Assembly: GCA_013396995.1 (NCBI GenBank)
Contig: VWZP01006688.1
Coordinates: 930,001-994,000, forward strand
Direction of reading: 5' to 3'
From: Dicaeum eximium
Taxonomy: Eukaryota > Chordata > Aves > Passeriformes > Dicaeidae
DNA: 64,000 nucleotides
Part shown: positions 35,601 to 46,800 of the stretch, one piece after another
How positions within the stretch are numbered: position 1 is the first letter of the stretch
Layout of the letters: each line of letters opens with the position of its first letter
Made by a program: the position numbers and the translations under genes
The notes under the pieces: model-generated
Seen by the model: the letters and a program-made list of their open reading frames with translations, nothing else
Database searches by the model: none
Told to the model about the DNA's origin: nothing

Positions 35601-36247
35601 GTCCCCAATTAAGTACCTTTTGCTCAAGCCTCGACCTTTATTTTTCACATATCCTGAATATTTTCTGATTGTAGATGCAGTGTTGTTTAATGCTACTACT
35701 TGTTACGGCCTGAGAACATCAGGTCAAACCCACACTATTTCCCAGAAATTGAGAGCCATGGCTGGCTTGCTTGTTTCTGCAATTATATCTCCCTCATTTT
35801 GTCTTTATACACATGATTTCACTGTGATCACAGTGCAATGGTGTTGTGGCCTCAGTAGCCCACTCCCCTTCCTGAGAGTTTAGGCGCTCAGGAATTTTAA
35901 GATTGCTTTTTCTCTTTGTCTATAAGACCTGGAGAAAGATGGACGGGAACATTTTAGGGGATTGCAACACAGATTGTTATAGGAGTCCTTGTTTTCTGGC
36001 TTTCCCCTGTCAGCTGTGGTCCTGTGATTTTCAGTCCCCTTGTGACACAGCATAGTAGTAAAGTCCAGATAATGACCTTTCTTATGAAAATCAATTTTGT
36101 ATTTTTGCATTTTTGCATTTATCTAATGTGTGGTATATAAAAGGGTAGATACACTAGGTGGAGAAGAGCTGCTGTCATCCAGTTGGGCTTACTGAAAGTT
36201 TTAGTAATGTACTTTGCTTTTTCCTCATTGGACACCATTAATGCATT
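32621..36247. other. No gene seen
   Basis: Unique, mostly AT-rich sequence with only short frames in both directions. No mobile element, RNA gene or clear motif cluster recognised. Confidence 0.45.
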
Positions 36248-36288
36248 CAAATTACAAATAAAATAAATACAAATTACAAAATAAAAGT
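36248..36288. repeat. Short AT-rich direct repeat
   Basis: CAAATTACAAATAAAATAAATA is followed at once by CAAATTACAAAATAAAAG, a two-copy AT-rich duplication of about 20 bp. Confidence 0.65.
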
Positions 36289-37179
36289 CAAATTCTTCCA
36301 TATGCAACAGTCAAGGCCCTGATGAAATATTTAATCTGATAAAAAGATTCTTCTTGATGATGATGACCCACTCTGAGTTATCACACACCACACTCACCTT
36401 CCAATTTTACATCAGTATCATAAGGTCTGCATTAGACGATACAGGATGAAGTCAGTGAATACATGCATTTTGATTCAGGTTAGCTGGAAAAGCCCAAGAC
36501 TTAGTGGGAACCACAGCAAAACCCCAAAACTGCCTTTTATTAACTACTGATAATAAAAGTAGCTTCCTGGTGTAATAGCAAGCAAGGGAAGATCAGTCTA
36601 GCCTGGGAATGCTCTTCCCATGTGGCAAACATGAGTCAAGGAGCTAGAGGATGCTCTGTTTGACAGAGATTAGTTTTATTTTCTTAGGCTGGCAAATACA
36701 AAAATATGAACCTTGTACTCCTTGGAGGAAGGGCAAAATGCAGGGCTGCGAGAAAGTGCCAGGAACAGCCCTGTTCAAACCCCGGGCCTTATGTGCAAAC
36801 TGGTGGAAAGTAAATAACCAGGACCAGAATTAATTAGAAGCAGGTACTGTCTGTGGAAAATGGCTAAGAGTTAAACTGAAGGCCTGAGTGAGAATACTTT
36901 GTCAGTCACTCTGAGGTGTCCTGCACTTCAGGGTCGAGTCAAAACACATGGAGACCAAAACATGTCCACAATGTTGGAACAGCTGCATCTTAACTCCTAT
37001 TCTTGGGTTTACTTGAAAAAATATCACCAGGGCCAAGACCTATCATAAAAGGCTTTAGAAAGCTGACAAAGTAACAAAGACGCCTCACAAAATAGGTCTC
37101 AGGCTGAAAGCCGGGCTAATATTCCCTAATCCCAAAGGACTTTTCAAACAAACATATCCCCACAGAGGTCTATTTACTC
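36289..37179. other. No gene seen
   Basis: Unique sequence, no recognised feature. Confidence 0.45.
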
Positions 37180-37540
37180 AACAACTGGCATTTAAAATAG
37201 GTATATTACCAAGATTCAGCATTCTGTGCCTCTGTTTATATTATGAAAATCAATATCACAAGATGAGGAAAGGGACTTTGGCTCTTATTATCTTCGCGGC
37301 TTTACAATTGCATCTTTCCCCATTCCCTCCTGAGATGTCTGTGAAAGCTAGGAACGAATAATGTCTTAATTGCCCATGAAAAGTATACTTAACTGCTAAA
37401 TATATATATAAATATATACTCAGAACAAGAACTTCAGGCTACAGAATGACTTATTATTTAGGAACTGTAATTATTAACTAAGTGGGTAAATGAAGTTAAG
37501 ATTTTTCTTGGTTTCTCAAATTTACAGTTGTATCAGGTTA
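37180..37540. promoter_or_regulatory. Candidate conserved non-coding DNA (unverified)
   Basis: AT-rich unique sequence with a CpG-containing core (TTATCTTCGCGGCTTTACAA near 37289-37308, GGAACGAATAATG near 37352), a TTAATTGCCC site and an interrupted (TA)n at 37401-37420. No coding frame. Composition-only call. Confidence 0.27.
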
Positions 37541-38957
37541 TTGATAGGACTAAAACAAATTTTACTTTGGTTTTAATTTATTTCTGTTTGTCTCTTCCCC
37601 ATTCTAAATATGCTTGTTAAAGGGAAAAGAAAGATGTTGAAAGAAAAATATATACTCTATTTCACTGTATCAGTCAAAGTAAGTCTATAGATGAGTGTAA
37701 GAGAGAAACAACTAAGTCACCAGGGTCTTCCATCCACTGCTCAGGGTTTCATTTCAAAAAGTTTTAGGTACTTGAAACTTTGGGTTTGAGTCTATCATTT
37801 TCTACCTGTTTGTCTTTCAGCATGTCTCCTGGCAGGACACAATATCTCAGTACAAGCCAGGGAGGTGTCCTGGTGATGGGCTTCAGGAGATGTTCCAGAG
37901 GACTTTCTCTCCTGCTCATTCCTAAGATCCACTTTGCTTAACTTCATGAAGCATCCTGTGGTCATGGGGAGCTGGAGACAAATTTAGGTTTACTTTTTGT
38001 GTCTGACACTGAGCATGAACCAGGCATTCCCATGCATCTTCAGACCTTCTTAATGGTAGGTCTTAACCCTCCTGTGGATATCAGCATACCCTGCCCATGA
38101 GGCAACACCACTGATGCTGGTGCCCACCAGCCCATTGGCTAGCAACCACTTCTGCACTTCTTCACAGCTGCCTTTCCTTTGGAGAGGATGCAGGTTCCAG
38201 CTGCTTGGCAATCAGGTGGTCTGCTTGGAGGTGCCAGAACATGGCTTTTCTCCAGTGTAAGAAGTGTATTTATAGAGGATTTATCTGGTTTTATTTGTCT
38301 TACCCCAGGGATGTGTTTGAGCAACAAAGCTCATTGTAACCGTGCTATCCACATTATCAGCTCTTCTTGGCAGAAGAGTTCAAAGGCTCTCACAGAGCTG
38401 GAAAGCATCACTACCCTTGGATTGGGGCATATGGAAACTGAAGCATGGAGATAACAGCATTCAGTTCAACAAACACCATCCCCAGTGCTACACCAGCTAT
38501 CTTGTGTAATCCTGCAGAAACCAACAGCAGTGCAAAAGCAAAACTCTTATGAAAGGCCGCTGGAAAGTCCCCACTCGAATGATAAGAGTGTATAAAGCAC
38601 AAAGCATGAACACCTCAGAATAGTCCTATTCCAGTTGATAACCCCAGAGAGGAGCAGCACTTTTTTATGCTAGAAGAAAGCCAGGTGTTTGCACATGTTC
38701 AGTTTTACCTGTGTTAAGGGCTGAAGGAAGCAGAGAGAACATTTCCAGCGTTCTGTGTCATGTCAAAGTGACTGTAGCAGTTTGCATGGCCAAGTCCTCT
38801 TTGTGTGACCTGATTGCAGGGGGAAAGGAGCATGCCAGTGGTAACTGAGATCATTCAGGGATGATCTGATGCATGAGCTGAAGGGACAGACTGCCTAATT
38901 GTTGAATCCAAAGTCAAAAGGCAGCATGGTGACGAATGGCTGCAACCACTGAACCCT
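37541..38957. other. No gene seen
   Basis: Unique sequence with only short frames (the longest, 38179-38454, has no recognisable domain). Confidence 0.45.
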
Positions 38958-39033
38958 AGAATTATAGAATCATTAAGGTTGGATAAGACCCTTGAAATCA
39001 CAGAGTTCAATCATAACCATAACTGCCAATCCA
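38958..39033 (-). mobile_element. CR1 LINE 3' fragment
   Basis: Antisense CR1 3' end: 'tagaattatagaatcatt', then 'aaggttggataagaccc', 'gagttcaatcataacc' and 'aactgccaatccaccact'. About 75 bp are recognisable before similarity fades. The 3' terminus is at the low-coordinate side. Confidence 0.8.
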
Positions 39034-39084
39034 CCACTTCAAGGCTGAGCTTGAGCACAAAGTTTCAGAGGCAGCAGAAACATG

Positions 39085-39205
39085 GTGAAGATCTGCAGGC
39101 CAAGATAGCAGCAGCTTTTCACTTATTGACACCATTCTCCGTGGATTATGATAGCTCACGCGGCCACGCTGACGGAGCTGTGCACATGCTGACAGCTTCA
39201 TTGCA
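39085..39205. promoter_or_regulatory. CpG-containing candidate regulatory block
   Basis: Unique sequence next to the CR1 fragment, with TCTCCGTGG, CTCACGCGGCCACGCTGACGG and a TTATTGACACC. Five or so CpGs in 40 bp stand out in this CpG-poor stretch. No coding frame credible. Confidence 0.27.
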
Positions 39206-41891
39206 TTGCATGCAAAACTGTGTTGTTCTGGGCTTTCACTTCCAGATGTGGAAGCACTGTGTGCAGGAGCAATGGGGGATTAACACCAAGAGCAGCCTAA
39301 TGTAGGGAACTAACAGCCATATGAGCCATCTCTTCCTTCTTCAGGGGAATTCAAAATTCCATGTAACTCAAGGCTGTGTACACATCTTCATATCTCCCAT
39401 TACTGTACTGAGAACTGTGGCTGCAAGTCTCATGGGGAATCAAAATATTGCAAATATATTGCCCCTTCATGTTATTCCAAATGATGTTCCAAAGATGATG
39501 TTCCAAAATCTAACAGGAGGGTTAAGTTCTGTTGTGACTTGTGGTTTCAAAGATTCTGCAGAGAGGTTTTGATCTCCTCTACATGGATGAGAAAAGTTAT
39601 CTGTAAATAAATAATTCTTTGAAGACAAAGTCCTCTCAATTCAATCTATACAGTCAATGTATACTGAGGGTGGGCCAGACTTCTCCTCTGGCTGGACTAG
39701 GCTTCTTCTCAAAATTAAACGTTGATGGGATAGTTTCTTGAAAATACAGATTGTCCTGTGCAAGCCTTTGGCAAATAAAATAATGTGAAGGACGTGGCAG
39801 AAGTGCAGAAGAGAGAAACCCCTGAGTCAGATCACCTGGCATCACCTCTGCCCATCATATCTGCAGCAGTGGATACATTAATGCTCATAATTTGTCTTAA
39901 AATTTCCTTTACATTGGAATAAGTTACAAAAAGGAAAAATAGGACATGAACATGTTTTCAATACTCAAAGCTTCCTCGATATTGCAGAATTTGCAGAGCG
40001 GAAATCTCACAGTTTTGTTTATAAGTTTCCAGTGAAAATATAATTTCAAAAATCCCAGACTAAAATAAGAAAGATTTGGGAAGGGAAAAAATCACTCAAT
40101 TTTAGTGTTTGCTTCAGTTGTAATGAAAGGGAGAGGAATAGTACATAAATAAAAAAATAATTCTTTAATTTAAAATACTGAAGTTTTCCAATATGATACA
40201 CACAAAAAAATGTTTAATTGATCATGAATTATTTTATTGTTTTAATTTCAGATTGAAACTTTGTGTTACAAGTCTTGTTAAAATAAATGTTCATTTTTTA
40301 GTAAGAGACATTTTCCAAAGAAAATATATTGAAAACATACTTCATGCAAGTAAAGAACACAAATGTGTTATCATGTTCTTTGAAGCATCCCATAACTGGA
40401 TGCAGCTATCTCTGATGTTTGCTTATAGCCATGGAAACAACACGTTTCCCCTTTTGGCACTGTAATAACTTTATCAAGGCTCTAAAACTAAGGAACTTCA
40501 GCGTTTAAAAAACAAAAAGGAATTCAGCTGCTCTTGTGAGTCTTTTGTGTTATCTTGTAACAGGTCTAACACTCTTCAGAGAGGTGAAAGCATTGACATC
40601 TTTCCAATAATCCCTGAAACGCAGTGAGTTCACAGAGGAATGGAGGCACAGATACTCCCAGGTTGCAGGAGAGGCAATGGAGATGGAGATGGATGGCAAC
40701 GAGGACAGGGGAGTAGTGAGAGGTCACATATTTTCTTAAACTTGCTTGTACAGGTGGAAAGAAACCAAAAATTCCCCATCTAAGTTTTGAAGTGCTCAGA
40801 ATGAAAAAGAAGAAAATACCACAACTGACAAGCCTCATCTCACAGGTGGATCCTGCTCTGGTAAGTGTGGGAAATACCTGAGCACTGGCAAAGTGGCTGG
40901 AAGACTGAGCTGGCCAAAGCCTGTAAAAGTGGCAGAGAAGTTTCTAATAGGAGAGAGATGACTGAGAGAAAACTTCTCATCTTTTGCTAAAAGAAAGAAA
41001 GAGGAGGTTTTCATATTTTCTTTCTGGGTTGTGCACCCCAAAGGGACATTTCACATTTTGGACATAAATCCAGATTAGCAGGATTTAAATTGGTCATTGT
41101 TAATCTACCTCTGAGATGATTCATCTTAATGGATCACTGTGTTTTGAATTTCATGGAAGGGCAGTTGCTTTGACTGACACTTAGAGAGGGGCTGGATGAT
41201 TTTTTGCTGCAGTTGTTAGAGGATTAACATCAATAAAGAAAATGTCAGCATTAAGGTTAAGATCCAGATTCCTTAACTGAGGCCTGCCATTTTTGTGATA
41301 CCAGCTTCCATCCAGCAGCTACTACCAAGATCAGTTTGCCTTGGGCTTTTGCTGCAGTCATTTTAATAACATCACCAGTAATTTTGTCAGTGTGAGCAAT
41401 CCTGATAATACAGCTTTGCGATCTGTTGCAGCAGGTACTGGAAAATTCAGATGTGGAAACAGAAATCCTCAATCCTCGTGCTATTGTGCCACACCAAGCT
41501 CCTGCCTTTGGTGCACACAGCTGCTCCCAAACCTACCCAGAGGAAGTAGCTTGCCTGTGTGGCAACTTCCCAGCTGCATCCTGGCTGGTTATTCCATCCT
41601 CTCAAGACCTCCATCCAAGGGCAGTGCAAAGATACTGGTGCTGGTGCAGTGGAAGGCAGCTGAAGCAAAGCTGAAAAGCCCATTTCATCCATCAGGGGTT
41701 GTGCCAGCAGCTCCTGGTGTGCAGCACTCCTCCTAGCAGGGCAAGCAGGGAGCGATACCCCCCTGCTGCCCCTCATCCTGCTTTTTCAGGCAGAGCTGAA
41801 CAGCCAGCAATGTGACATGTCCAAGGCCACCCAGAGCTTGGAATAGGATCCATGTCTCCTCACTCCAAAGCTCAAGGGGGGTGGTTTTGGC
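39206..41891. other. No gene seen
   Basis: Unique sequence. Short frames at 41257-41776 overlap on both strands with no recognised domain. AT-rich around 40020-40380. Confidence 0.42.
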
Positions 41892-41907
41892 TTTTTTTTT
41901 TTTTTTT
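41892..41907. repeat. Poly-T tract (16)
   Basis: Uninterrupted T16, followed by AAAGAACAAG. No retrocopy recognised beside it. Confidence 0.9.
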
Positions 41908-43919
41908 AAAGAACAAGACCTTCCTTCCTGTAGGTTGCTGAGCTCCCTGGCACCAGCCATTGCAAACAGCCCCAGCTTCAGCTCTGTACAAGAATGGACT
42001 GGGCACAATTTCCAAGTGATCCAAAGGCTGTCTGCTGGGACACAGGGAGAGAGGCTTCCAATCCAAACAATGCAGGGAAAGCGTTATGCAAAATCTCTTC
42101 TCCATCCCCTTCCTTCCCACTCTTTCTCTTTGCATGCTGTTGACAGAGGATGTTTCTCCTGGCTGTGGCCTGGCTCCTGCTGCACTTTCTGTGTGGAATT
42201 CTGCAGCCCCCTGAGGGAGAAGTGCTGTTTCATAGAAAGGTTCAGCATTTCATAAATTTGCCTAATTTCTCATGGGTGTGAAACCCAGCCTTCTCTTAAA
42301 TGTTCCATAAAGGAAGCTTGCCCAGCCCATTAAAATAGATAGAGAAATAAGGAATTAATTAAATAATTTTTTTTCCTTTGGCAAGTCCGAGTTGGTTTGT
42401 TTCAAGGAAATTGCTTTTGTTTTTCATTTAGATATTGAGTGCTTCTACAGAATCTGGCTGTGGATGATGGGGTTGGAGGGAAACACCCACCTGCTCCAGC
42501 ACTGCTCCACCAGCTGTATGATGGGGATGCCACAGCCAGCTTGATAACAAAGTGTGTGGCACAGGAGGAGAAAATTTTGAAAGAAAAGCCAAAGAAAATT
42601 TTCAATATGTCAAAATAGCATATTTTGACACTGTCAGAACTTTTCTTTGCTTTTTCATATGGTTGAGAAAAAGTTTTCAGTTAAGGTGACATTTTAATCT
42701 CTGAGAAGAAAGGCCTCCCTCAAAGCTTTTTCAAATAGTCCCAGAGGACATGGTTCATTACCTAATGAAATCCATTTTCTAATGGATTAAATACTATTCT
42801 CTCAGTTTTTAAAACACAGGAGGAGAACTAGGGGAAAGGAACAACTCCAGGTGCACACAGGCCTGAATCCTTGTAACAGCTTTGAAACTTGGTCTGTTGT
42901 ACTTGAAAATGTCCCTTGGCACAGCCACTTTTTCCTGTTAAAAACAACAGAAAACCTTTTTGCAAGAACCTGTTTATGGTGCTGACAGGAAGCACCAGGT
43001 TAACCAAAAATACGTGTGCTGTATGGCAGCAGTGCACCTCAACCCTTTGCTGTGTCTGCAGTTGTGCTTGGCAGAGCGTGGTCAAAGGTTTTGCTCTGCT
43101 TTTCTACCACATTTATTTTTTCTAAATCAGAGAGCATGAATGACCAGGCATACCAGAGTCTTGAGATGCACAAAAGATATTTGACTTTTTGCAAGAGCTG
43201 TGCACCCAATCTCAAAAATCAGGCCCTCCTCCAGGATTTGAAATTTGGCATGGAAAGAGCAGACCACCATAAATCATTAGTCACTTCTGGAAATCTCAGC
43301 CAATTCTTCACAAAATGAGAAAACCTTCCGCTGAAAGTTAAAAGGACAATCCATAAGTGGTTTTAGCAGCTACTGTGTGTCCCTGCTGTACTAAGTTATT
43401 TAACCTGAGACTAAGTTCCTTCCCAGGCTCCTAGCCCAACATGGCATGTTTTCTCTGCTGGAGATTCAGTTCTTGTACATCATGTAGTAAATATAAAAAA
43501 GGAGGTTTACAGCCCAGTGAATAGAGAAATCTCTTTCCAGGTCAATGCAAGAAATTATAGAGCATTGGAAAGCCCTAGTTTTATCTCCTGCCAAAGGAGG
43601 GATTAAGCTACAATGATTCCCAGGCCCAGGGTCTTTTTTTTTTTCCTTTGCCTCTGCCTTCTTTGAGTGCAAATTGACAGAGACGAGTTTTCACTCCAAA
43701 CAGCTGTCTGTTATTTGAATGGAGTCAGTTCCTAATCCCACACATGACTGCCATCAGAGGCTGCTGTAGTGGAAATGTTTCTAGTATCAAAACAAAGCCT
43801 CTGGCACAAAGATCTGTTTGAGAGGGCTCTGAGTGTAACCTCTGCTTTCAAATACTATCTTTTCTCTGAAGGCACTTCTCTGCTGGCTACCAGACCAGTC
43901 ATTACCCATTTAATGGGTA
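41908..43919. other. No gene seen
   Basis: Unique sequence with short frames only. A T-rich run lies at 43635-43645. Confidence 0.45.
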
Positions 43920-44194
43920 GACTGTGGGGCAGTTCACGCAGGAGGGTGTGCAGGAAAGGAGCTGGAGTTCTGCCAGCTCCACAGGGAGCCATGGAACCCA
44001 GCGGGCAGCAAGCACTGCACCCACCAGCACAGCCGAGGCAGCTGCCCAGGCAGAGCCCTGGTGGGGACACGCTGTCACCGGGGACCTGGGCTGCAGGGGG
44101 GACAGCACTGCCAGCAGCACCGAGCACACCTGGGGGAGGAACTCCTCCACTCAGCGAGAGAGCAAAAAACAGATTGTTCATACTCTCTGGGCAG
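43920..44194. other. GC-rich block abutting the CR1 element
   Basis: GC-rich sequence (many CAGCAC/GCAGC words) directly before the recognisable CR1 body. It keeps frames open on both strands (43769-44200 forward, 43855-44181 reverse), but I recognise no protein. It may be unrecognised repeat sequence or host DNA. Confidence 0.35.
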
Positions 44195-45264
44195 ATTTAG
44201 TACAGCCTTTGACATTGTTTCCCACATTATTCTCCTGAAGACAACTGGCTGCTTGTGGCTTGGACAGGTGCACTGTTCACTGGGCAGAAAACTGGCTGGA
44301 TGGCTGAGCCCAGAGAGTGGTGGGCAATGGAGTTACATCAGCTGGGGCCTTCACCAGTGATGTGCCCCAGGGCTCAGTGTTAGGGCCAGTCCTGTTTAAA
44401 ATCTTTATTGATGATCTGGACAAGGCCATTGAGTGCATACTCAGTTTGCAGATGACACCAGAGGGATCTGGACAGGCTGGAGCAGTGGGCCCAAGGCTCT
44501 GAGGTTCTACAAGGCCAAGTGCCAGGTCCTGCCCCTGGGTCACAACAACCCCTGCAGTGCCATAGGCTGGGGCAGAGTGGCTGGAAAGGGCCTGGTGGAA
44601 AAGGACCTGGGGGGGGTGACTGAGAGTGGCTGAACGTGAGCCAGGTGTGCCCAGGTGGCCACAAAGGCCAATGGCACCTGGCCTGGATCAGCAGTGGTGT
44701 GGCCAGCAGGACCCAGGCACTGATCAACCCTCTGCACCCAGTGCGGGTGAGGCCTCACCTTGAATCTTGTGGTCAGTTCTGGGCCCCTCACTCCAAAAAA
44801 GACATTGAGGGGCTGGAGGGCATCCAGAGAAGGACAATGGAGCTGATGAAAGGTCTGGAGCACAGAGGAGCAGCTGAGGGAGGTGGGAGTGTTTAACCTG
44901 GAGGAAAAGAGGCTCAGGGGAGACCTTCTCCTTCTCTACAACTCCCTCAGAGGAGGTTGTAGTCAGGTGGGAATCTGCCTCTTCTGGCAAGTAACAAGTG
45001 ACAGAACAAGAGGAAATGGCCCCAGTTTGTGCCAGGGGAGGTTTAGCTTGGATATTAGGAAAAATTTCTCCAGGAATGGGCTGCCAACCACTGGGATGGG
45101 CTTTCAAGGGCAGAGGTGGAGTTACCAAACCTGGAGGTATTTAAAAGATGTAGATGTTGCACTTGGAGACATGGTCTAGTAGTGAATTTGGCAGTGCTGG
45201 GTTAATTTTGGAGTCAATGATCATAAAGGCCTTTTCCAACTGTAATGATTCTATGACTCCATGA
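44195..45264 (+). mobile_element. CR1 LINE, 5'-truncated, with decayed reverse transcriptase
   Basis: About 1.07 kb of a CR1 element, covering the last part of ORF2 and the 3' UTR. At the start a frame reads AFDIVSHIILLKTTGCL, the CR1 reverse-transcriptase block usually written as AFDTVSHNILL. DVPQGSVLGPVLFKIFIDDLD follows at about 44359-44421, then the catalytic FADD motif (codons at 44445-44456) in a different frame. A stretch normally present after FADDT appears deleted at about 44459-44461. The rest follows the CR1 order: 'ctgcccctgggtcacaacaa', 'gtgaggcctcacctt', 'aagtaacaagtgacagaaca', 'tatttaaaagatgtagatgt' and 'ccttttccaactgtaatgat'. It ends in the ATTCTATG-type 3' terminus. Frameshifts and deletions make it inactive. 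Confidence 0.95.
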
Positions 45265-45690
45265 ATTAAGAAAAGATGCACTCTATATTGCATAATTATA
45301 AAGGAGAAAATCAATATCCTATGCTCAAATGAAAATCAGTTGTTGGAATCTTTCTATTTACTTTTTCTTTTAATGTGTGTTTTCCCTCCTTCAATTTTCA
45401 TTTGGAAATTGGAGCTTCAAGTGAAGTGGGCTGAAATAATGAATGAGATTGTTCTGAGAATTGCAATTCCCAAAGATCAGTTGCTGGAAATGCTCATACC
45501 AACCATTAATACTAAAATATCTAGGAGTTTAGGTAAAATAAACACTCTCGGTATTTCTCTAGTTACTCGCCAATCCATACTTGTTTTTCAAAAATTCGAA
45601 AGATTGAATTGAAAATGCTGATCTACACAGCATTTGATTCCAAAATATTGTCGCCTTTGCCTGCCTCAAGTTAAGCAGAAATATCCCAGA
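45265..45690. promoter_or_regulatory. AT-rich candidate conserved non-coding DNA
   Basis: Starts directly after the CR1 3' end. AT-rich unique sequence with isolated CpGs (45550, 45568, 45597, 45651) and several ATTA/TAAT cores. The forward frame 45340-45612 is not protein-like. It may have been a constrained element before the CR1 inserted beside it. Composition-only call. Confidence 0.25.
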
Positions 45691-46454
45691 TGATGCCTCT
45701 CACTTTGAGATGTCATGAAAGAGCTAAGTTCTCTTTACTGCTTGTGATGACAATTTCCTTCCTGAATTTTGGCAAAGGACTTCCTGTTTGCCTCATGCCC
45801 TATTTGTTAGACCATGACAGCAACACTTCTGTTGTTAAGAACGGTCCATTGATTCCATCAGGACCTGCTTCTCATTATGTGCTCACACAGCAGCGAGGAC
45901 ACTGCACCTTGTATTGGTCTCACTAATAAAAAGACTTGCTATTGAGTTAAAAAGACACAGAAGGAGACTGACATTTCATTGGTGCTGTAGAAGACCAGCA
46001 TGCCAAGTGTCTTAATAGATGCTGAAAGCAGGACTGAACTAGCCAAATTTAACTATTCAAAACTGTACATTTTTGGCTAGGAGAGAGGATGAAAATTGTG
46101 TCACAACACCACAGATCAGGGTTTAGGGAACTCAAGTGACTCACTGAGTAAGTAAGTACTGCACTGAAACTTCAGATCAGAAGTAGGGACATGCCTAAAC
46201 TCCAAATATGAGGCTGTCATTTCTGCTAGAAAGCATGGAAAGAGGAGATGCATCCTCCAATGCCAGAACAACTCTGCTGGGCTGCAGTGCCTTCACCTTC
46301 CTCAGAACATCCTTCACATCAAAGTATAGCAGCATGACTTCCACCTCTCTCACAGCCAGACTTGCTTTGGTTCAGAGTGAATCAGGAAAATATTCACTCT
46401 AGCCCCAGCCATACTCTTTGAAAGATCAATATCTTTCCCAGCCCTTGCTGGAGC
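45691..46454. other. No gene seen
   Basis: Unique sequence with short frames only. Confidence 0.45.
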
Positions 46455-46513
46455 TGTTGGAATTAAATGATCTTCAAGGTCCTTCCAACACAAACCATTT
46501 TAGAATTCTATGC
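46455..46513 (+). mobile_element. CR1 LINE 3' end
   Basis: 'gttggaattaaatgatcttc', 'aaggtccttccaacac' and 'ttttagaattctatg' give the sense 3' end of CR1 with its terminal ATTCTATG. About 60 bp; strongly 5'-truncated. Confidence 0.8.
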
Positions 46514-46639
46514 AAGCAAGCATGCTAAAGATAGGCACTGCAGGGGAAAAGAGACCAGTGAGGAGGAAATGGTACCTGCATTGGTGAAACACACACAGTG
46601 GGAAGGGCTGGAGCTTGATGGGCCTTGACAGTGCTAGCA

Positions 46640-46800
46640 CAGCCCTCACAAAGGCACGTCGAGCGCTTTAGAAAATGAAAAGCTTGGTGCTGAAGCACGT
46701 CTCTCTAATTAGTTACTGTGTTTGGCAGAGTAATCCCTCTCAAATTGACTTAATGCTCAGTTCAAGAAGCTTTGGAAATTCTGGCAGAGTCGTCTCACCC
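46640..46800. promoter_or_regulatory. Candidate conserved non-coding DNA (unverified)
   Basis: CpG-retaining start (GGCACGTCGAGCGC at 46652-46665), then CTAATTAGTTACTG and a few more AT-rich cores. Repeat-free and without a recognisable protein frame. Composition-only call. Confidence 0.27.

Noticed and set aside
41257..41472. 71-codon reverse frame that looked faintly like a conserved protein fragment
   Set aside because: I could not match it to any family, it lacks flanking similarity, and forward frames overlap it.
43769..44200. 143-codon forward frame before the CR1
   Set aside because: GC-rich low-complexity composition, equally open on the reverse strand, no domain.
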